A stretch of DNA of 8,884 bases from Salibacteraceae bacterium (GTDB lineage: Bacteria; Bacteroidota; Bacteroidia; Flavobacteriales_G; Salibacteraceae): NCBI GenBank assembly GCA_023262195.1, contig JALRDM010000094.1, forward strand, positions 1-8,884. The letters run 5' to 3'. Below, piece by piece: positions 6,081 through 8,884 of this stretch. The notes beneath the pieces were generated by a model that was not told where the DNA came from, searched no databases, and worked only from the letters and a program-made list of their open reading frames with translations. Each line of letters begins with the position of its first letter. Position 1 is the first letter of the stretch. Made by a program: the position numbers and the translations under genes.

Positions 6081-7415
6081 ATGAAATTGATCAAAAATGC
6101 CCGAATTATAAACGAAGGGCAGCAGTTTACGGGTTCTATATTAATCGATGGAGAAGTAATCAAGGATGTTTTTTCAGAGATAACTCCGAGTATGGAGGGT
6201 GTTGAAGTAATTGACGCAACTGGTTTAATCCTAATGCCCGGAGCAATCGATGACCAGGTACATTTTAGAGAACCAGGGCTGACACACAAGGCAGAGATTT
6301 ACACAGAGGCAAAAGCAGCCGTTGCTGGTGGGGTAACCAGCTACATGGAAATGCCAAACACAAACCCCCAAACCACTGCGCAACAGGAGCTTGCTAAGAA
6401 ATTCGATCGGGCCTCTGATGTGTCATTAGCCAATCACTCCTTCTTCTTTGGTGCCACAAACGATAATATCGATGAAGTTTTAGCCACCGATCCAAACAAT
6501 GTTTGTGGAATCAAGATTTTCATGGGTTCTTCTACAGGAAATATGCTTGTTGATGATGAAGAAACTCTTTCGAATATTTTCTCTAGAACGAAATTGCTGA
6601 TCGCTACCCATTGCGAAGACGAAGCAACCGTCCGTGCGAATGCAGCAAGAGCTAAGGCACAGTTTGGAGATAACGTGCCCATTACACAACATCCAGTTAT
6701 TCGAAGTGAAGAGGCGTGTTACTTGTCATCTAGCAGAGCCGTGCGCTTGGCAACCGAATTCGATACTCGATTACACATTTTGCATATCAGCACCGCTAAA
6801 GAATGTTCCCTTTTTCGTAATGATATTCCGCTGACCGAAAAGCGTATAACGGCTGAGGCATGCATACATCATCTATGGTTTAGTGATGAAGATTACATCG
6901 CTAAAGGTTCGCACATAAAATGGAACCCTGCGGTTAAGAAAAGCTCTGATAGAGATGAGGTCTGGCGAGCAGTACTAGACAACAGAATTGACGTGATTGC
7001 CACAGATCACGCACCCCACACACTTGAGGAAAAGGCTGGAAATTATTGGTCTGCTCCGGCAGGAGGACCTTTGGTGCAACACTCGGTGCTCGCCATGATG
7101 GATGCGGTTAAGAAAGGACAGATCTCAATAGAGCGCATGGTCGAAAAGATGAGTCATGCCGTTGCCGATTGTTTTCAAATCAACCATCGGGGCTATTTAA
7201 GGCCCGGATATTTTGCCGACTTCGTGTTAATAGACCCAAACCAAACCACCACAGTTTCTAAGGATAACCTCTTCTATAAATGTGGTTGGTCGCCTTTTGA
7301 GGGGCATACGTTTAGTTCAAAAATTGTGAGCACTTATGTAAATGGTCACCGAGCGTATCATGATGGTGCTTTTGATGAAAGCATCAAGGGCCAAGCACTT
7401 ACCTTCTCAAGATGA
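6081..7415 (+). CDS. pyrC: Dihydroorotase
   Basis: Amidohydrolase of the pyrimidine pathway, interconverting carbamoyl-aspartate and dihydroorotate in the cytoplasm. From the ATG at 6081 it is 444 residues, normal for long bacterial dihydroorotases; an in-frame TTG at 6075 overlaps the previous gene and is less likely. Motifs: MPGAIDDQVHFREPGLTHK at about 52-70 (His61 metal ligand, Arg63 substrate), MEMPNTNP (89-96), GIKIFMGSSTG (143-153, Lys145 as possible carbamylated bridging ligand), ATHCEDEA (175-182, His177), LHILHIST (231-238, His235) and IATDHAPH (307-314, Asp309). The first His of the common HxH metal pair is Gln59; I recall DDQVHFREPG as typical of Bacteroidota dihydroorotases, so this is probably a lineage trait rather than decay. 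The C-terminal GYLRPGYFADFVLID is typical of the family. It is the middle gene of the operon, with 2 bp before it and an ATGA overlap after it. Confidence 0.95.
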   Translation: MKLIKNARIINEGQQFTGSILIDGEVIKDVFSEITPSMEGVEVIDATGLILMPGAIDDQVHFREPGLTHKAEIYTEAKAAVAGGVTSYMEMPNTNPQTTAQQELAKKFDRASDVSLANHSFFFGATNDNIDEVLATDPNNVCGIKIFMGSSTGNMLVDDEETLSNIFSRTKLLIATHCEDEATVRANAARAKAQFGDNVPITQHPVIRSEEACYLSSSRAVRLATEFDTRLHILHISTAKECSLFRNDIPLTEKRITAEACIHHLWFSDEDYIAKGSHIKWNPAVKKSSDRDEVWRAVLDNRIDVIATDHAPHTLEEKAGNYWSAPAGGPLVQHSVLAMMDAVKKGQISIERMVEKMSHAVADCFQINHRGYLRPGYFADFVLIDPNQTTTVSKDNLFYKCGWSPFEGHTFSSKIVSTYVNGHRAYHDGAFDESIKGQALTFSR

Positions 7416-7831
7416 GAATTTTAGGTTTTGCTCTAATTCTTGTGGTTCTTGGCTGTTCAAATACTAAGGAGCCTACCCGAGAGCGTCCATCATATGTGAT
7501 TTCTGAAGACTCCATGGCTATCCTAATTGCGGAGCATTACGTGCTCAACACCATTTCTCAAGACCGAGAGGTGCGCAAAAAGAGGCTCACCGACTTTGTC
7601 AAGATAGACCAAAAGCAACTGTATGATAGTTTCAACATCACACAGGCAAAGTTTGATACAAGCATGCAATACTATCTCGAAGACTATAGGGATATGATTA
7701 AGCTGCACCAAACAGCAATGGAATTGCTTAGTGCTCGCATGGCTGAACTAAAAGCCACTGGTGCAGATTCGGCACGCATCGAACCTAAGATCTCTCTAGA
7801 AAAGCTTGAAGCTCGAAATAAAGAAGGCTAG
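7412..7831 (+). CDS. DUF4296 family lipoprotein
   Basis: A small 139-residue envelope protein of unknown function. The N-terminus MRILGFALILVVLGCSN is a lipoprotein signal with the lipid-carrying Cys15 in VLGC, followed by NTKEPTRERP. The rest is mostly helical: an EDSMAILIAEHYVLN segment (about 32-46), then YDSFNITQAKFDTSMQYYLEDY (about 71-92, written here as the region containing FNITQAKFDTSMQYY) and a charged C-terminal helix. This order matches DUF4296, which I recall as found mainly in Bacteroidota and often beside dihydroorotase. The ATG overlaps the dihydroorotase TGA (ATGA), so it is translationally coupled to pyrC and is the last gene of the operon. Its TAG stop shares a CTAG with the stop of the convergent epimerase gene, and no terminator separates them. 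Confidence 0.85.
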   Translation: MRILGFALILVVLGCSNTKEPTRERPSYVISEDSMAILIAEHYVLNTISQDREVRKKRLTDFVKIDQKQLYDSFNITQAKFDTSMQYYLEDYRDMIKLHQTAMELLSARMAELKATGADSARIEPKISLEKLEARNKEG

Positions 7832-8817
7832 TGTTCATCTAAGTATTGAGTCACCGCGTTTTGCACGGCCTCTTCTATTGATTGAAATATAAACCCCGTA
7901 CCCAAAGCGCGTTCATTGCTATAAACTACTGTGCGCCTCGCTGAGCTTATATTTTCGGAGGAAAGAGAAAAAATGTTCAAGCCTAACGACTCTACAAATT
8001 GCATGAACCCTTGTGCCATCCGAAGTAAATAATTGGGCACCTTAATCTTTGGTTGTTGTGACCCAAATTTTTTCGTGATTAATGTGAAAAGGCTTTTGAA
8101 CGAAAGGCTTTCTGACACCAATAGATATTGACCGTCAAATCTTTTTTGTTCTACTGATGCTATTGCGAATTTGGCGACATCACTTGCAGACACAAAACCA
8201 TTGCCACCAGGCGGATAAAAGAGCATCCCTTTTTTGCAAGAGGTAATTAAAGTTGTACTGCTCTGGCCCCAGTTTCCAGAACCAATCACCACTGCCGGAT
8301 TCAAGATCACGGCATTCAACCCCTCTTCCCTTCCTCGCCACACCTGAAACTCTGCTGATCGCTTGCTGAGACTATATGCAGACCTACCTTTATCTGTAGT
8401 CCACTTGCTTTCTTCGCTCAGTTTACCATTGATTTTTTCGTCACCTATGGCCGCTGTTGAGCTTATATAGCAGAGTGTATCCACCTTGTGTTTAAGGCAA
8501 CTGTCTACGATGTTTGCTGTGCCTTTTACATTGACAAACTGCATATCTATGGCCTTTTTCTGATCAAACGAGACGAGCGCAGCGCAGTGATAGACAACGC
8601 TACAACCCTCAACTGCTTTGCTTATCGAAACAGGGTCGAGCAGGTCGCCTTGAATCCATTCAATTCTGTCACGCCCAGCATTTACGTCTTTCAACACTCG
8701 ATCAATCACGAGACTTGCATCCGAACGCATTAAGATTCTAACCCGCTCGCCTTGATTAAGTAATTGTTGTAAAATTTGAGAACCGACTATCCCTGAAGCC
8801 CCAGTTACTAAGATCAT
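7828..8817 (-). CDS. NAD(P)-dependent epimerase/dehydratase (extended SDR, dihydroflavonol-reductase-like)
   Basis: A 329-residue extended short-chain dehydrogenase/reductase. The Rossmann fold starts at residue 1 (MILVTGASGIVGSQ) with the TGxxGxxG loop at 5-12. IQGDLLD (56-62) and YHCAALVSF (76-84) form the adenine and nicotinamide sides of the cofactor site. Catalytic residues are Ser119/Ser120 (YISSTAA) and Tyr148-x-x-x-Lys152 (YSLSK). LNPAVVIGSGNWG (172-184) is the usual post-catalytic segment, and FVSASDVAKFAI (208-219) corresponds to the V-x-D-V region. Arg31 after strand beta-2 hints at NADP(H). The substrate is unknown: family members act on nucleotide sugars, flavonoid-like ketones or sterols. 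The start ATG follows GAGGAA directly (8823-8818), a Shine-Dalgarno-like site with very short spacing. The previous gene's stop is 6 bp upstream, so they are probably one operon. It converges on the DUF4296 gene with a 4-bp overlap. Confidence 0.9.
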   Translation of the reverse strand: MILVTGASGIVGSQILQQLLNQGERVRILMRSDASLVIDRVLKDVNAGRDRIEWIQGDLLDPVSISKAVEGCSVVYHCAALVSFDQKKAIDMQFVNVKGTANIVDSCLKHKVDTLCYISSTAAIGDEKINGKLSEESKWTTDKGRSAYSLSKRSAEFQVWRGREEGLNAVILNPAVVIGSGNWGQSSTTLITSCKKGMLFYPPGGNGFVSASDVAKFAIASVEQKRFDGQYLLVSESLSFKSLFTLITKKFGSQQPKIKVPNYLLRMAQGFMQFVESLGLNIFSLSSENISSARRTVVYSNERALGTGFIFQSIEEAVQNAVTQYLDEH

Positions 8818-8823
8818 TTCCTC

Positions 8824-8884
8824 TTAGGGTAGATTCATTTCAGGAATGTCTCCATTCACGATCAATCTACCTTCAGTGGCAGCT
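8824..8884 (-). CDS. C-terminal end of an unidentified protein (cut by window edge)
   Basis: Only the last 19 codons are visible, reading ...GRLIVNGDIPEMNLP then TAA at 8826-8824. The frame runs to the edge without a stop, and the TAA lies 6 bp before the epimerase ATG, the spacing expected within an operon. That context, rather than the short sequence, is the main reason to call it coding. The fragment does not end like a T9SS sorting domain, and I do not recognise the family. Confidence 0.55.
   Translation of the reverse strand, partial: AATEGRLIVNGDIPEMNLP

Noticed and set aside
6075..6083. TTG at 6075 as the dihydroorotase start
   Set aside because: ATG at 6081 gives the normal MKLIKNARI N-terminus and avoids overlapping the mannosyltransferase stop.
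6071..6692. Several minus-strand open frames of 61-82 codons opposite pyrC and the mannosyltransferase
   Set aside because: They are antisense shadows of strongly conserved enzymes, with no family match and no start-site context.

Overview
The window looks like chromosomal DNA from a Bacteroidota bacterium, probably Flavobacteriales. Lineage-typical signs are type IX secretion (T9SS) C-terminal sorting domains, a DUF4296 lipoprotein next to a dihydroorotase of Bacteroidota sequence type, and few strong Shine-Dalgarno sites. The genus cannot be read from the sequence. No complete mobile element, CRISPR array, tRNA or rRNA was found.

Left part (1-5001, all minus strand): four genes for exported proteins are read right to left. 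First comes a large T9SS cargo protein with Ig/PKD-like repeats. Next is a beta-lactamase-fold serine hydrolase with a C-terminal DUF3471-like domain. Then follow two tandem proteins of the PQQ-dependent soluble sugar dehydrogenase family, the second cut by the window edge. The last three are coupled by ATGA stop/start overlaps. The complete dehydrogenase-like protein keeps the expected PQQ-binding Arg/Lys residues but has Asn where the catalytic His should be.

Middle (5002-5367): a gene-poor stretch with a strong hairpin terminator and, just before it on the minus strand, the frameshifted tail of a T9SS sorting domain. This looks like the scar of a lost secreted-protein gene.

Right part (5368-7831, plus strand): a compact operon of polyprenol-phosphate mannose synthase, dihydroorotase (pyrC) and a DUF4296 lipoprotein, with gaps of 2 bp and -4 bp. 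It meets a minus-strand NAD(P)-dependent epimerase/reductase (7828-8817) head-on, and the two genes share one CTAG as both stop codons. Upstream of the epimerase, the last 19 codons of another minus-strand gene enter from the right edge.

Most of the window is ordinary housekeeping and secretome content, and I do not see a clearly new defence or mobile system. The points most worth a second look are the His-to-Asn change in the tandem dehydrogenase pair, the sorting-domain scar, and the shared stop codon.
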